DNA from: Xylaria sp. FL1777
Taxonomy: Eukaryota > Ascomycota > Sordariomycetes > Xylariales > Xylariaceae
Assembly: GCA_022578965.1 (NCBI GenBank)
Contig: MU400525.1
Location: 186,001 to 250,000 of the forward strand
Reading direction: 5' to 3'
DNA length: 64,000 nucleotides
Shown here: positions 48,474 to 60,555 of the stretch, piece after piece
Position numbering within the stretch: the stretch's first letter is position 1
Layout of the letters: every line of letters begins with the position of its first letter
The notes under the pieces: model-generated
Told to the model about the DNA's origin: nothing
Databases searched by the model: none
The model's input: only the letters and a program-made list of their open reading frames with translations
Translations under genes and position numbers: made by a program

Positions 48474-50972
48474 CTATTCATTCACCACCGCCTGAGGAGC
48501 ATCGATAGGAAGGCAGTTCTTGACACGCAAAACAACTTCGAGGTGTTCCAGAGCTAAAGCCTTTTGCTCTCTGCTTGCCAGCAATCTTGCAGTTTTGACG
48601 ACATTCTTGATCTGGCGTCCATTAAGCCTAATGCGAGAGAGCCTTTCCAACTCCGCTTCCTGAACAGCGCTGCCCGGCCCAGGTTTGATAAACGTCTTCC
48701 AGATGTGTAACCTGCTGTCGAAGTTGAGTTCGGGGTAGTTGATGGTAAGATGGATGCGCGATTCGAAGGCCGGGTCGAACGACGCCACCCGGTTGGTGGT
48801 GAGAAACATCACGCCCTGGTAGTACTCCAAAAGTCTCAAGAATACTGACACGATTTTATTTCGTTGCAAATCCGACGTTGTCCGTTTTTCGAGGAATATG
48901 TCGCATTCATCGATCAGCAGGACGGCGTCCCATTTGGCCGATAGTTCCAGGACACGGCGTAGATTAGTTTCTACCTCTCCTGCAGCGTCACCTAGTTCGC
49001 CTGCGCTCATGCTATATAGCGGCTTCTTCATTGTCTCCGCGACTGTTCGTTATGTATTAGTTTTGTACTTTACCGTGTAACCGCTCCATCGTGACTGACC
49101 TGATTCGGAAGTAAGGGTTTTGCCAGTTCCAGGCTCGCCGCTTAAGAGCATGATTATGCCTTTCCCTGTGGAAACATCATGTTAGATAGCTATATATAGG
49201 TCGTTAGAACATCAAATGCCGGAATAATTACCTTTTCCTCTAACTACGTCGTCAAAGTCATCTGACCGAGATAACTGAGAATCAACGAATGCCCACACGA
49301 TTCTCTTATAGTCTTCTGGCAGAACAAGATGCTTGAATACATCGCCATTCCACTCTATATCTTTCACTAGGTCAACACGGAAGGATGCTGTATTAAATTA
49401 GAGACTGTGCTTTGAACGGCCTGGATAGTAACATACCCCAATCTTTTGCTTTTAGACAGAACCCCTTGACAATATGGCTACACAGGGCATAATGTTTTTC
49501 TGATAGACAGGTATTATCTGTAATGGCTTAATATTTTCCTCACGTCGGTATCTCTATAGTTATTTGCGTGGGTAAAAGAGTTGACGGACCTGCTGATCTT
49601 GGCTGATAGGCAGCGTATTTGCGCCTTGTTTGTCTTGCTAAGTATCGACCTAACTGAACTACCGGAAGCGGAGGAATGTCGTCAAAGACATCGTCATCCG
49701 AGCTATCAAAAGACGCATCTGATGACATGCTATTCGAATAGTTCGGGGTTGTTGCTGGCCCTTCAAGCGGGCCAAGTTTTTCGGGGGTTTCGCCGGTATA
49801 TCTCATGTATGAGGCGCAATCAATCATTACTCTACCCCCTTCTAGCTATAAAGATGCATTAGAAATACTAGTTTCAAATTACTCTTTCAAAGACTTACAA
49901 TTTGCCTGCTAGCGGCACCAAAGGCTGGCTTTCGCAAGTTGTAGGCACCAGAATAAGCCATGTAGTGCGTTCCTCGCAATTTCTCGAACTTGCGTCCCCT
50001 TTGTTCGAGTCGCACGCGAATTTCAGAAATCCCTGGCCGTAAATGGCTGGGTAGAACATTGAGCTCAGAGATGGGCGTTACATTCTCAAATGCTCGAATG
50101 CTCAGAGACGTGGCCCTGTAGCCAAAGAACTCCCCATCTGTATCGATATATCGACACGAGATGACATAGATCTTGGTGCCATCAGGGAGCTGTTGGTACT
50201 TTCCGTCGTTCAATAGATATAAACGGTCCTCATCCTGGACCTTGCAATGTATTTCTGTGCCAGGCTCGAAGAGTGCCCACACATAGTCAAATGAGATGAC
50301 CTTGTTATTAAGTAGATCTTCTGTCTGCTCGATATGCGGTTGGACTTCGGGGCTTATGATGTCGAATAATAGCTTGTAGTGTTTCTCCTCATCACTTTCG
50401 TGTCCCTTGGTTGCTTGATCGCTAAATTCTTCCCACCGGTAGAAGAACTCGTGGAATGGTGCATTGAACTCGAGCTTTTTGAGATTTGTATTTATACCTT
50501 GGTATCCAGCGAACACTGGTCCCAGCCTTTTCTTAATTAGTGGGCTTTGCACTGAGATAGAGTGCATTCTCAAGACGGGCTCCCCGGTGTCGCTTTGCAC
50601 CTTTTCTCGACGCACGATTAAGGCGAACTTCTCTGAGTCGGGTGTCGATTTTGAATCAATCCCAATGTCGTCAGGCGACCATTCTTGCCAAGGAGATCTA
50701 TAGTCTTCTCGGTAGAGGTCCTTAGCTTCCGCGGTCATGCCAACCTGAACTTGCTCTTTCTTATCCACGGGACTATTCTTGTCATCAATATCTGTATTTT
50801 CGTCAACGCTATTCATGTTAGAATTATTGCGTTTTCGTCTTGTTCTAGGGAAGTCTTGGTCGCCGTGTCGGGTATAGGGGGCTGCGTCATCCATTGTTCG
50901 CGCTGCAAAATTTGGCGGTGGTGGCGGTGGTGGTGGTGGTAAAATATAGTGTGACTCTGAGCTGGGAAACAT
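48474..50972 (-). CDS. DUF7025 - AAA+ ATPase
   Basis: 733 residues from six exons: 50972-49899, 49845-49590, 49517-49437, 49387-49232, 49165-49100 and 49042-48474. The N-terminus has nine consecutive Pro (a (GGT)n tract at 50919-50941), then a disordered acidic part, then the DUF7025 region (~170-330; FEPGTEIHCKVQDEDRLYLL, YRATSLSIRAFEN). The AAA+ core has Walker A GEPGTGKT, Walker B AVLLIDECD, sensor-1 FLTTNR and an arginine-finger region AFESRIHL. This is a frequent fungal family, expanded in plant-associated species, of unknown function. One intron uses a GTCCGT donor (49589-49517 side), the same uncommon type proposed for the ATPase-HET joint. Confidence 0.9.
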
Positions 50973-51517
50973 CTTGTCAAATCCCACAAGGTTGGAAGTA
51001 TATCAACTTATTAAGGGCTTTCAGGTGAATATTGTAGAATGAAAAAGACTACTAGTGTGGTTGAAACATGGAGCCTGGGACTGAGAAATCTAAGTCTGTT
51101 ATGTCCAGAGTCTCACCTTGCTTCGCCCGCTCAGAACATAAGTAAGCGATCCATGTGGGCAGATAAGAAACAGCCCCCAAGGCATTGCTAGGCTACATTC
51201 AGCCTGGGCACATAAATGAGATGTTTGATGGACCCGAATGAAACATCGACGGATCAATAGGAAACAATTCTGGTTTAGGAGAGGCAGAAAAGGGGGCGAA
51301 GCACAGCTAGTCTTACATACCATGTAACGTTGACCAATATAAATGTATGAACCTAGGCAGAATTATCGTTTGCCTAACGGCTGCCTTCAAGGCAAACTCA
51401 TGCAATCATCCTACTACGGAATGGTTCGTATTTGAATTGGCTTAAAGGCTACATTCCCCGAAAAACGATACTACTTGATTCATGACAACCACTACTCCAT
51501 TTGATCCATAGGAGACA
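50973..51517. other. Shared divergent promoter region
   Basis: 545 bp separate the divergently transcribed AAA+ and HET genes. No open frame or repeat; co-regulation is possible but not shown. Confidence 0.5.
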
Positions 51518-54379
51518 ATGTTTGACGATACTAGAGATATTCAGTATGCGGGGCAGATGACAACCCCGAATCCTTCAGGTGCAGGTACACTTTCGGAAAA
51601 CGTCGCTGCGATCTTGGCCAATCCAGTAACACGGTCCCATGCCAGCAAGTGGGCAAGCAGCCTGCGTTTCTTAACCTTTGATGACAGCGATGACGATTCT
51701 TCTCAGGTGAATAGTTTGGCTGTGTCCTCGACAGTAGAAGACATCTCTATTCATGGACAATGCCAGCCATGCGCGAGAAGAACCCCCATACCTTCCGGGC
51801 ACATGTGCTGTGCTCATCTTGGTTCCAATAATAAAGAGAATTTCAAAATTCGCGAGATGTCGTATCAGCAATATGATAATCCATGCATTCATGTTAAGGA
51901 GCACAGTTGCTCCGACTGTCAACATATCCCGCTATTCCCAAACGAAGGAAAGATTACGAAGTTTCGTATCCGTAGGGTTTATTCATTGGAGTCCGAAAAG
52001 ACACGATCATGTGGCCACTATGTTGCTGTGTCATACTGCTGGTCAGGAGAAAGCGACAATAGGAGCCAGGGGCAGCCGTATCAGATCATCGAGGAAGATG
52101 GCAAGGAGCGTGATGCACGAGCTCCAAATGCATTGATTGATAGGATAGTTAACTTTGCCCGGGAAAACGGGTTTCGAATGATTTGGATAGACCAGGTACT
52201 CATTCCTCGTTGTTTACTCGTTATTTCTGTTGACATTTCGCTAATGACAAGTTACAGGAGTGCATTGAGCAAAACCAGCCCAAAGAAAAGGAGCTTGCAA
52301 TTCAGGCCATGGATTATGTGTACACAAACGCGAAGATATCCATTGGACTCTTCAATACACACCTACAGCAGAAGCATCTCGATAGTTTGGTGCTGGCTTT
52401 CGAGAGCAGAGGTGGTCAGCCGTTCAAAGAAGTCCGTGGCCGGAGAGCATTGAATGGGTGTCGCAAAGTCGACCTACATGTCATGTACGATGCGCTATCT
52501 ATGATTGTAAATGACAAGTGGAACACAAGAGCATGGATTTTGCAGGAAGCTTTTGCTTCCAGTGGCAATATGATATTGCTCTTCCCAAGAGTCGAGAACG
52601 TTGACGCTGCACGTTGGCTTTTGATCTGCCATGAACTGTCGCAGAGTGAACTAGCTATCCAGCTTGATGCTATTCAACGCTGTCTCGAGGCCTGCCATCA
52701 ACTATTGGGGCCATTGATATTGCAAACCTTGCAGGGCAAACCGGCGAGATGCAGAAGAGGGAGAGCAAGAGGAAGAGGAAAAGAGCAGCGTTTGCTTGGC
52801 CAGAAGGAAGAAATTCAAGCCACCATGAGAAGACTCCAGTTCTTCCATCCTAGACACCTGAGCCATCCATGGACGTTTTGGGTTAATAATTCCAAACCGA
52901 GGCGAACCTGCAACGCTGCAACGGCATTGTCATACCTACAAACACGCGATTTGCTACGTGTGGTGGACAAAACGGCAATAGTGGCCAATATTTGTGGGTA
53001 TGATTTCCGAGTGAACGCATCCAAGCTAGAAGAAACCCAAAATAGTCTAGCTACATGTATCATGGCTCTCTCGATTGCCAATGGCGACTTCTCGTTGCTT
53101 GTTCCTCAGGTTTATCGTGTACCAGAGGCAGAAACTTTGGGTGCGCCGCAGACTCTCACGGGCACGTCTCTAGACATTTGGCTGACATCTTATAGAATTC
53201 CCGTCGCCAAGGGACTTGGAATTCACCTGGGCTCATAGCTTCACCAGGAAGCTTCAGCACCTAAGTTCAACCAATTGGGATACGTTTGGACCAGGCAGTG
53301 AAAGCCCTGCTGCCACTGGCATACAGCTTTCCAAAAACGGACTTTCACTCCTTGGCTTGCTTTGGAACATGGACCGGTTCCTCGATTTGAAACCACTTCA
53401 GGTAAAGTATGCTGATTCATGGAATCGACTTCGCAATGTCACAGGGCGGTCCAGTCCATCTCATGGCACCATTGAGCTTGCAAACACCCACATCCTGTTC
53501 GAAATTATCCAGTATCTAGTTGCATTGGACGAGAAAGCCGTGGCAAATTCCATCCTAAACTCGACATCTTCTTGGAGCTGGAGTGGCCGCAATGATATGA
53601 TTGAGTCTGTCGATCAATTTCCATCTGGATTACGGATAGAAAATAGGAAGGGAATGTTTTTACTCGATTACGGCCCAGATGGGTGGCCCTATCAGTGTTG
53701 GATCATTGATAGGGTGATGAATAACGGCGGCTTCTGGGTCGGGCGTTTGGTGAAACAAGTGCTAGAGAAACCGACAGCAGGCCTAAACGACGCTGCTGAT
53801 ATCGGAGCGGAAATGACACTTGACCAAATCAATAACACTGCTACCATGGTTCAGGGAACCGAAACCCAGGACACATCTCCGGCACTTACGATAGACGGAG
53901 AAGTACTGCACCGTCGCAGTCACTTTCAAACCATGCGCTCACGATATATGGCCAAATTGCTATTTGAGTCCGTGCCGGCAGAAAAACTAGAGCAGTCTCC
54001 ATTAGACGAAGATACTAAGACCCAACAGGACATCCGGCTTAATTCAAAAAACATAGCCTATTTTCTATTATCTACTAGCATGATACATCAGAGTGCAGAT
54101 TACATTTCACACAGGGAAGCTGTCTTCGATATTGATGGGACGCCTGAGGGACAGAACATGGTGCTCACCCCGTTGCAGCTGTTCTTGGAATCAATTCCGC
54201 GACCTGCTATGCGGAGCATGGCCATTTCCTGGATCGTCGAACCCGTCCAAAGTGATTTAAAGGGCCATTCTGGCGATCCCTCTGCTGCTAACGAGGATGA
54301 GGTGTTCACAATAAGAGATATGGCTAGAGGGATGTGGGAGTTTTCAGTACTTGCTTCGGGGAGGTACACGATTGCTTGA
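51518..54379 (+). CDS. HET-domain protein with cysteine-rich N-terminus
   Basis: 914 residues from exons 51518-52195, 52258-53140 and 53196-54379. The third exon is reached through a GTGCGC...CTTATAG intron; without it the frame would break at 53238. The HET domain spans ~168-400: YVAVSYCWSG, IWIDQECIEQ, then KWNTRAWILQEAFASSGNMI. Before it, residues 82-134 hold seven Cys and nearby His (CQPCARR, HMCCAH, CIHVKEHSCSDC), a possible zinc-binding cluster. A basic patch (ARCRRGRARGRGKEQR) lies mid-protein. HET proteins execute vegetative incompatibility and related cell death. Trigger and partner unknown. Confidence 0.9.
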
Positions 54380-54900
54380 AGATTTCATAGTCGGCTCAGC
54401 TCTGTACGAAAAGGTAGTCGTGATCCATTTATTAATACGATGCCATCAATTCGTGGGACTCGGCGCGACCAAGGGCAACAAACTTCTCGCGCCGAGGAGT
54501 TGGGTTCATAGCAGTATCAGTCGAGTTAAGAGAAGCGTTAATTATGGCACAATAAAAAACAAGAAAAGGAAAAGCAATAGTAGATAATTAATAAAATGAA
54601 AGTTGCAGTAGAGTAAATTATTCTCTTCACGTGATGTTAGTATGAACTTGCTATATAATCTATCATTTCTTCCACGGGAACATTGTCAGTTTAGGACTAA
54701 TAGAGTAAGAGTTTTATTGCCTGTTAAGTCGTGACAAGGCATTATGTGCATGAAAATACTGGTTTCTGATTGTTCAGATTATAAGGTAGTCAGCAAATCT
54801 TCATAATTCGTCTTAGGAATAATTATTTATATCAACAGTGTTGAGTGTAAATCTCCCTTTAGCTTTAGTAGCAGATGGTACCTCTAGCACCTCTAGCAGT
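54380..54900. other. Convergent 3' intergenic region
   Basis: AT-rich, 520 bp between two convergent genes. Only 3' UTR-type sequence is visible. Confidence 0.5.
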
Positions 54901-56053
54901 TTAATACGTAGATGGCATGGTGGAAAGCTTGCCACCGTCGTTAACAAGAATCAACCCGTTACAGTACTTCAAAGTCCAGCAGTTAGTAATTTTCTTTCGG
55001 TGAGCAGCAAATCGAGGCTTAGCGGGGATTGAAAGCAATTGATAGGTGTAGATGGCCGAAAGAGCAGATCTCTGGCCACAAAAATAGCACTCACCGCGCC
55101 AGCCCTGCTTGCCAGATATAGTACGGTCCCTGCCATCTCCTCCTCGCCACCGAACCGTCGAGCAGATATGAAGCGCGTCTCCGATGGATGTTCCTTGGAC
55201 GGGTCGCGATCTTGTATAATTGTATTAGCCATCTCGGATGGGAACACTACAAATATCGATTAGTATTCCCTGTCTGTTTTCGCCTTCAGCTTTTACGCAA
55301 TAACTCATAAACTCACAGCCAGGAGCTAGAGCATTAACTCGAATGCCGTGATGAGCCAAATTCGTGCTGGCATGCTTAGCTAGATGTTCAATAGCCGCCT
55401 TGCTGCCTGAATATGAGAGTGCCGATAGGAACGAACGGCTATACGCCGAGATACTGCTTGTGAAGATAACCTGGCTCTGTATTGAGGGAACATCGCTGCC
55501 TTCAGTTAACGGGGCGCCGAAACCACCCTTCACCGCGTTCTCATTCCCAGCACCCAATAGCTCGAGGAAGGCAAGCATCGTGAAGTACGCCGCCGTCACG
55601 TTGATATGCAGCGTGTGCGTGAAATCTTCCATAGACGCATTATGGAATAGCTGCTGCTTCAGCTCCGAGAGGCTCAGATCAGGATGGAACCGCGCCGTTG
55701 ACCCAACGACGCCCGCGTTGGCTATCACAAGATTCACGTAACCGCTGTCTTTCGCGACGGCATCTGCAGCGGCTTCGAGGGACTCCTTCGACCCGACGTC
55801 GCAGACAAACGGATGCAAGCTTTGGTGTGCTTTCGCGGCTTCGTCAAGAACCTCTTTGCGTCGACCCAGAATGTAGACCTTCTTGGCACCTGCGTTAGCG
55901 AGGGCTTTGGCCATTTGGAACCCGATGCCTAAGATAGTATTGTCAGTTTGGAGGTTCCGCAATACCCGGAGCCATAACTATAAGCGTACCGGTCCCGCCA
56001 CCGGTGATGACTGCCACCATGCCGTCGACTCGGAAGAGGCTTGATGTGTCCAT
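54901..56053 (-). CDS. Short-chain dehydrogenase (rhamnolipid/3-oxoacyl reductase-like)
   Basis: 297 residues from exons 56053-55990, 55928-55317, 55246-55095 and 54966-54901. The cofactor motif spans an intron: VAVITGGGTG then IGFQMAKAL. VIANAGVVG, the active site SYSGSKAAIEHLAKH and LAPGLFPSEM follow; the end YCNGLILVNDGGKLSTMPS is the typical C-terminus of this fungal SDR group. NAD(P)H-dependent reduction of a small carbonyl substrate is expected. The last intron is 128 bp, long for this window. All catalytic residues are present. Confidence 0.9.
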
Positions 56054-57363
56054 CTTGTAGTTATTTGCTGAACAACTGCTGGAACTCGTGACTCCTCCTA
56101 ACTTCCGTATTGGCAGAGCAATCTATCTAGAGCAAGCAGATAGGTAGGCTGGATGTGAGGAGTAAATCACCCCCCCGGGGGACGCGACAGAAAGAGACGG
56201 CTGCATTAAAAAGCAAATAGAAAGATCCTAACTCCGGGCACGAATGGGGATGCTCCGCGCAGCCCGGCGGTTCTAAGTCGGGCATACGCAGTATGGTTGG
56301 GGTATACTATGCATGCATGCGGTGCTATATTGCAGTCGGCATGCCTGCAATTCATTTACGGACGAGCTCGAAATACGTCATGATAGCCATATGCGACAGT
56401 GATTACTTATTCATGATCGTCTTGATTAGTATCGCGAGTTATACCTACTTAATACCGAGGTACCTATATGTAAGTTAAGCGGCCAGGTACGGATGTTATG
56501 GTCCGGCCAGGGGCTCGATCTACGTTAGCAGGCATGTCTTTTTATATAGGTAGGAACAACGGATGCGATGAGATAAACATTTATCAGGTACTCTACCTGA
56601 CGTACTCTTATAGGGTTGGCATGACAGGGCCATAACTGCCACTGTAGGCCCATGGGCATTGTCACAAGAGGCTATAGATGAAAATAAGCCTGCACCTATA
56701 TTAGGAATGGCACTTGGTCTAGGGGTAAGGATGACCAATCGGCACACGATTAGCTACCCCACTTGAAAGACCACTTGCTTAATTCTAAGAAGTGCTTTTT
56801 TTTCTTTGCAAAGGAATATAGCCTTTGCACTTGCGGCTTGAAAGGGGAGTATTGGTATAGCTGCATAGGTATAAGTTACTATGGATAGATAAGTGGTATT
56901 TTAGTGCACTTCCAGGTAAGTTATCTCCATGCCGCATCACGTGTCGAAGGGAACCTGTTGCCTATCTAAGTATCTATGAGACATACATACAGCAGTCTAG
57001 TCTAGTCTAGTCTAGATCTAGCTAGGTAGGCGCTAGGTAGGTAGGTACCTGAATAGGTACGTACTGACTGCGTACTCTCGGCACTGCATCCTGGCTCCAT
57101 ATCCTCATTCATCGCGTCTCCATCTTTATCGTTTTATCCCATCCCATCATGGTCTGACAAGACGTCGCAACCCCCTCTGCTTTGCCAATGGAATCCCATC
57201 CTCACAACGGGGCCGACAAATGACCTAGCCTGGCCGCATACTCGATTGGTTGTCAGGCCGAAGTAATCTCTCGTAGGATGCACTGAGACGCCCGATCGAC
57301 CTAGCCTGGTTATGCGCTGCTGCTGACGGTAACGTCATCGCCATCGTCATATCGTCACCCAGC
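56054..57363. other. Divergent intergenic region with short tandem repeats
   Basis: No gene. It includes a C8/G5 run at 56170-56180 and a block of (TCTAG)n then (TAGG)n units at 56995-57050. The last 250 bp before the DUF4484 start are pyrimidine-rich and promoter-like. Confidence 0.5.
56995..57050. repeat. (TCTAG)n/(TAGG)n tandem repeat
   Basis: Five-base TCTAG units followed by GCTAGGTAGG-type units. Simple repeat in the upstream region of the DUF4484 gene. Confidence 0.8.
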
Positions 57364-59312
57364 ATGGCCGCTTCACGACGTGGCCAACCGGAGCTTCACG
57401 TGCGACTGCCCAAGAGCCCCAGTGTCGTCGCCCTGCCAGACCTGCCGCCAATCTCCGCCCTGTTCCTCATCGACTTCGACGTCAAGGCTGGTTACACCAT
57501 AACCTGGAAAGCCTCGAAACCCGGCGTCGAGCTGGACGGCATCGTCGAGTACAAGTCGTTGCCTTCCGGCCTCCACACCGTCTCCGAGGACCTCATCTAC
57601 TTCGTCAACGACGGATACGCGGGACTGAGCGCCTTCGTCAATGCGCCCGTCCAGGACACCGCCGCCCGCAATGCGCGCATGCTGGCAGTTGGTGTCTTGG
57701 TTCCGCTCAGCTATGGGCGCCTGGGCAGGGCATGGAAACATGCCGAAAGCCTCAAGGCAATTGCATCGTGGGTTATCAATACCAGAGCCCTGTCTTGGCT
57801 CGTTCCCTATACTGTAGCGACCACTAACATCGGATCTATTAGAAAATTGGCTGTAAATAGTAAGGATATCAGTGTCCTGGAAGAGTATTGGGAGAAGAAC
57901 CAAGCCCGTGACTCCACCGACGATGACGCCGCGCCCGGGGATGACCCTGCATCTCCAACTGCGACATCTAAGACCTCGAAGACACCCCGGGGCTCCACCA
58001 GGAGCCGCTCGGCCTCTGACGGCACCGCATTGATGCTACCTGGTCATCGGCTATCGCCGTTTCACCCGGCCTGGAGTTTAACCAAACTCATTGATACATT
58101 CGGTCCGCTCATCTTCCCTATACACCGCGCTGCGCTGCTGCGCAAACGCATCTTAATTTCGGGTCATGCACCGGTAGAGCAGGCTTGCAACTTTGGTGAG
58201 TGCAATCAGAGCACCGTCGGTGTCAGCGAGATCTAACCATTGATTTAGTTTACAATATCTCTGTACTCTCTAATATACCGCTGGCGACATCTGATATTTT
58301 GCCACCCAGCTCTGTATCGCCTCGCTTGCGGCCTTTATTCTCAATTGGTGTTCATGATATCCCTTTCCTGGCAGGGGACGCAAACCCTTCCAGCAGCACA
58401 GATGCTGTACCATCTGATAATGGATCTGAATCGGGGACTGGATGGATAGCCTGCACGACTGACAGCATTCTCTCTAAGAAGGACACGCTGTGGGACATGC
58501 TCATCACTATGCCACCGCCCCATGCTCCGAACGCAAAGAAACATATATGGCCTATTGTAGAACTGCCCCATGGGGTAACCGTGAAAGCCACACAGCGTGA
58601 TTTACGACGTTTCCGCTCCCTCAAAGCCGCAATCGCTCGCATGGAAGAAAACGTTGTAATTTCTACCCCAAATACTCCGCAACCAGCGGCTGCGAATAGG
58701 GAAGACGATACATTGCTAGATGACGCAGAGCAAGTGGTAGAGCCTACGAGCTGGACAGCTCTTGCGTATAGCGGGTTTATGTGGTGGGCCTCTGCGGGCG
58801 AGAAACCACGGTCAGACGAGGCTGAGGAGGCTGCGCAGGACGCCTCTCTTTTTTCTAACGACTTAGCATCTTCATCTATGGGCATGAATATGCCACGCAC
58901 GGCAGACATTGCTGCATCGGTATCATCACTCACACCACGACGATCATCTACGGCAGCATCGGCACCGCTAGACATAGATGAAGCCCACGCTGAGCTCGCC
59001 ATAATCGGTTATTTCCACAGGTTGACAACCCAGTTTCTTACTGCTTTAGCTGATGCGATTGAGAATAGTAGCGATGCTGGCATAGGAGATGAAATCCCAA
59101 TGGAAGAAGACGACGCATTAATCGACGCAGATGAAGAAGATGTGCAAGGGCATGGTGTCCATATCGATTCGGACGTAATAAAGCGGATGGGCCTTGATAT
59201 TTGGAGCGCCTCGGACGCCGAATTTGTGAGCCAACTTCTGAAGACTTATTTCGATCGCCAGGCATATGTAGAAGGCAAGGGTGTTGAGTTGTGTGGCATT
59301 AGGGTCTGTTGA
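57364..59312 (+). CDS. DUF4484 / DENND11 (LCHN)-like protein
   Basis: 631 residues from exons 57364-58195 and 58249-59312. The N-terminus is the uDENN-like part: ISALFLIDFDVKAGYTITWK, then VEYKSLPSGLHTVSEDLIYF and RMLAVGVLVPLSYGRLGRAW. The middle has FHPAWSLTKLIDTFGPLIFP and RKRILISGHAPVEQ, then a long low-complexity stretch. The C-terminus (YFDRQAYVEGKGVELCGIRV) closes the family domain. DENN proteins regulate Rab GTPases in membrane traffic; the fungal member is uncharacterised. Conserved single-copy-type gene. It is followed by SEC63 in convergent orientation. Confidence 0.85.
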
Positions 59313-60555
59313 ACGCTTTGCTACAAATAATGAGCACCGGTGTACCAAGGAAACCAGGTTGTATAAATAACTATGGCCCGGCATAGTACAGCAGTCAAGT
59401 ATAAACTGCTTAGGCGATAGGAGGCGGACGGTTCCATTGTATTGTTCGATACCACCATTCAAGCGAAACCAGTTCTCTTCGTGTAAATATCGGCTCTTAG
59501 TAAGTACCACTCCTGGACTTCTAAGTAGCTACTTAGTTAGTTAGCTAGCCTTATGCAAGATACCTCTTGAAGACTTGTCATTCCCCAGGGCGAAGAGCAT
59601 ACGCTTCTATCATCAGCTACTCGTCCAGAGTCTACGAGAAAGATTTACAGAATTCTATCCCCGAACGCAATCTCCAACGAAGAATAGATCTCTCAAATCC
59701 ATAGAGGCAATGTAGTAGCACCATTCTCATGCGGTAGTGCTGGGAGTCAAGTACTACCTAGGTAACTAACTAGACGTAGCCGTCAACAAAAAGAAAAGGG
59801 GGTTGGGGGTCGGGTGTTGGGGAGACAGGAACCCAGCTACGACAGCGGATTTCTACCAAAATAATATTGCCGTTGTAGTAGGTAGTGAGTGACATTCGTT
59901 CTCTTATATCTAACATAGCCGGAGGCGAACCCAACCCATCCCAACCCAACATGTAATGTCCCGCCTATCTTAGATATCTGCGCTACTATCGAACTAATGA
60001 ACTTGACCTTGAAAGGCCTTTAATGATGAGCTTGACATGATAATAATATCTAGGACAAGCAACTAGGTCATATAACAACACGGCTGCCATGCTTTCTGGT
60101 CTTGCTACTACTGGTTATTATCAAAACTCCTATAATAGTACCATGGATGAATTCCCTATATTTCGAGCAAGGGCAAATCTCTTATCCAGAATGCAAATCA
60201 TATAGTACGCTAGACGCAAACACCTGATAGCAGTGTTGATGAAGAAAGGGGACTTGCACAGTACACTAATTGAATACAAATAAGTTTTCTACCTACAGGT
60301 ATATACTATACTTTTACGTAGTAGTGATGTGGGCACCCGGTCACCTGTATCGTATCGCCAAATGTATATAGCACCCCAACGCCGAATGCGCCGACCTATG
60401 CTTGTTTTCGCATACACGCCGGTGTTGTGAATACTACAAAGCGTATTGCCGCCCTTCTCGCTATTAAATAGAAGCGGTATATAGAGCCCAAGATGGACAC
60501 CCTCTCACTCACTGGCTCGGCTATGCTATGCGCAAGAATAATAGACCCGTCGCCC
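59313..60555. other. Convergent 3' intergenic region
   Basis: 1.2 kb between two convergent genes. Moderately AT-rich; a C/A-rich tract with CCAACCC units lies at 59929-59948. No gene seen. Confidence 0.5.

Noticed and set aside
53216..53238. Apparent frameshift in the second HET gene
   Set aside because: A good intron (53141-53195, GTGCGC donor, GGCTGAC branch, CTTATAG acceptor) restores frame, so the gene is intact.
58352..59002. 216-residue minus-strand open frame
   Set aside because: Antisense of the Ser/Ala-rich linker of the DUF4484 protein; low-complexity composition only.
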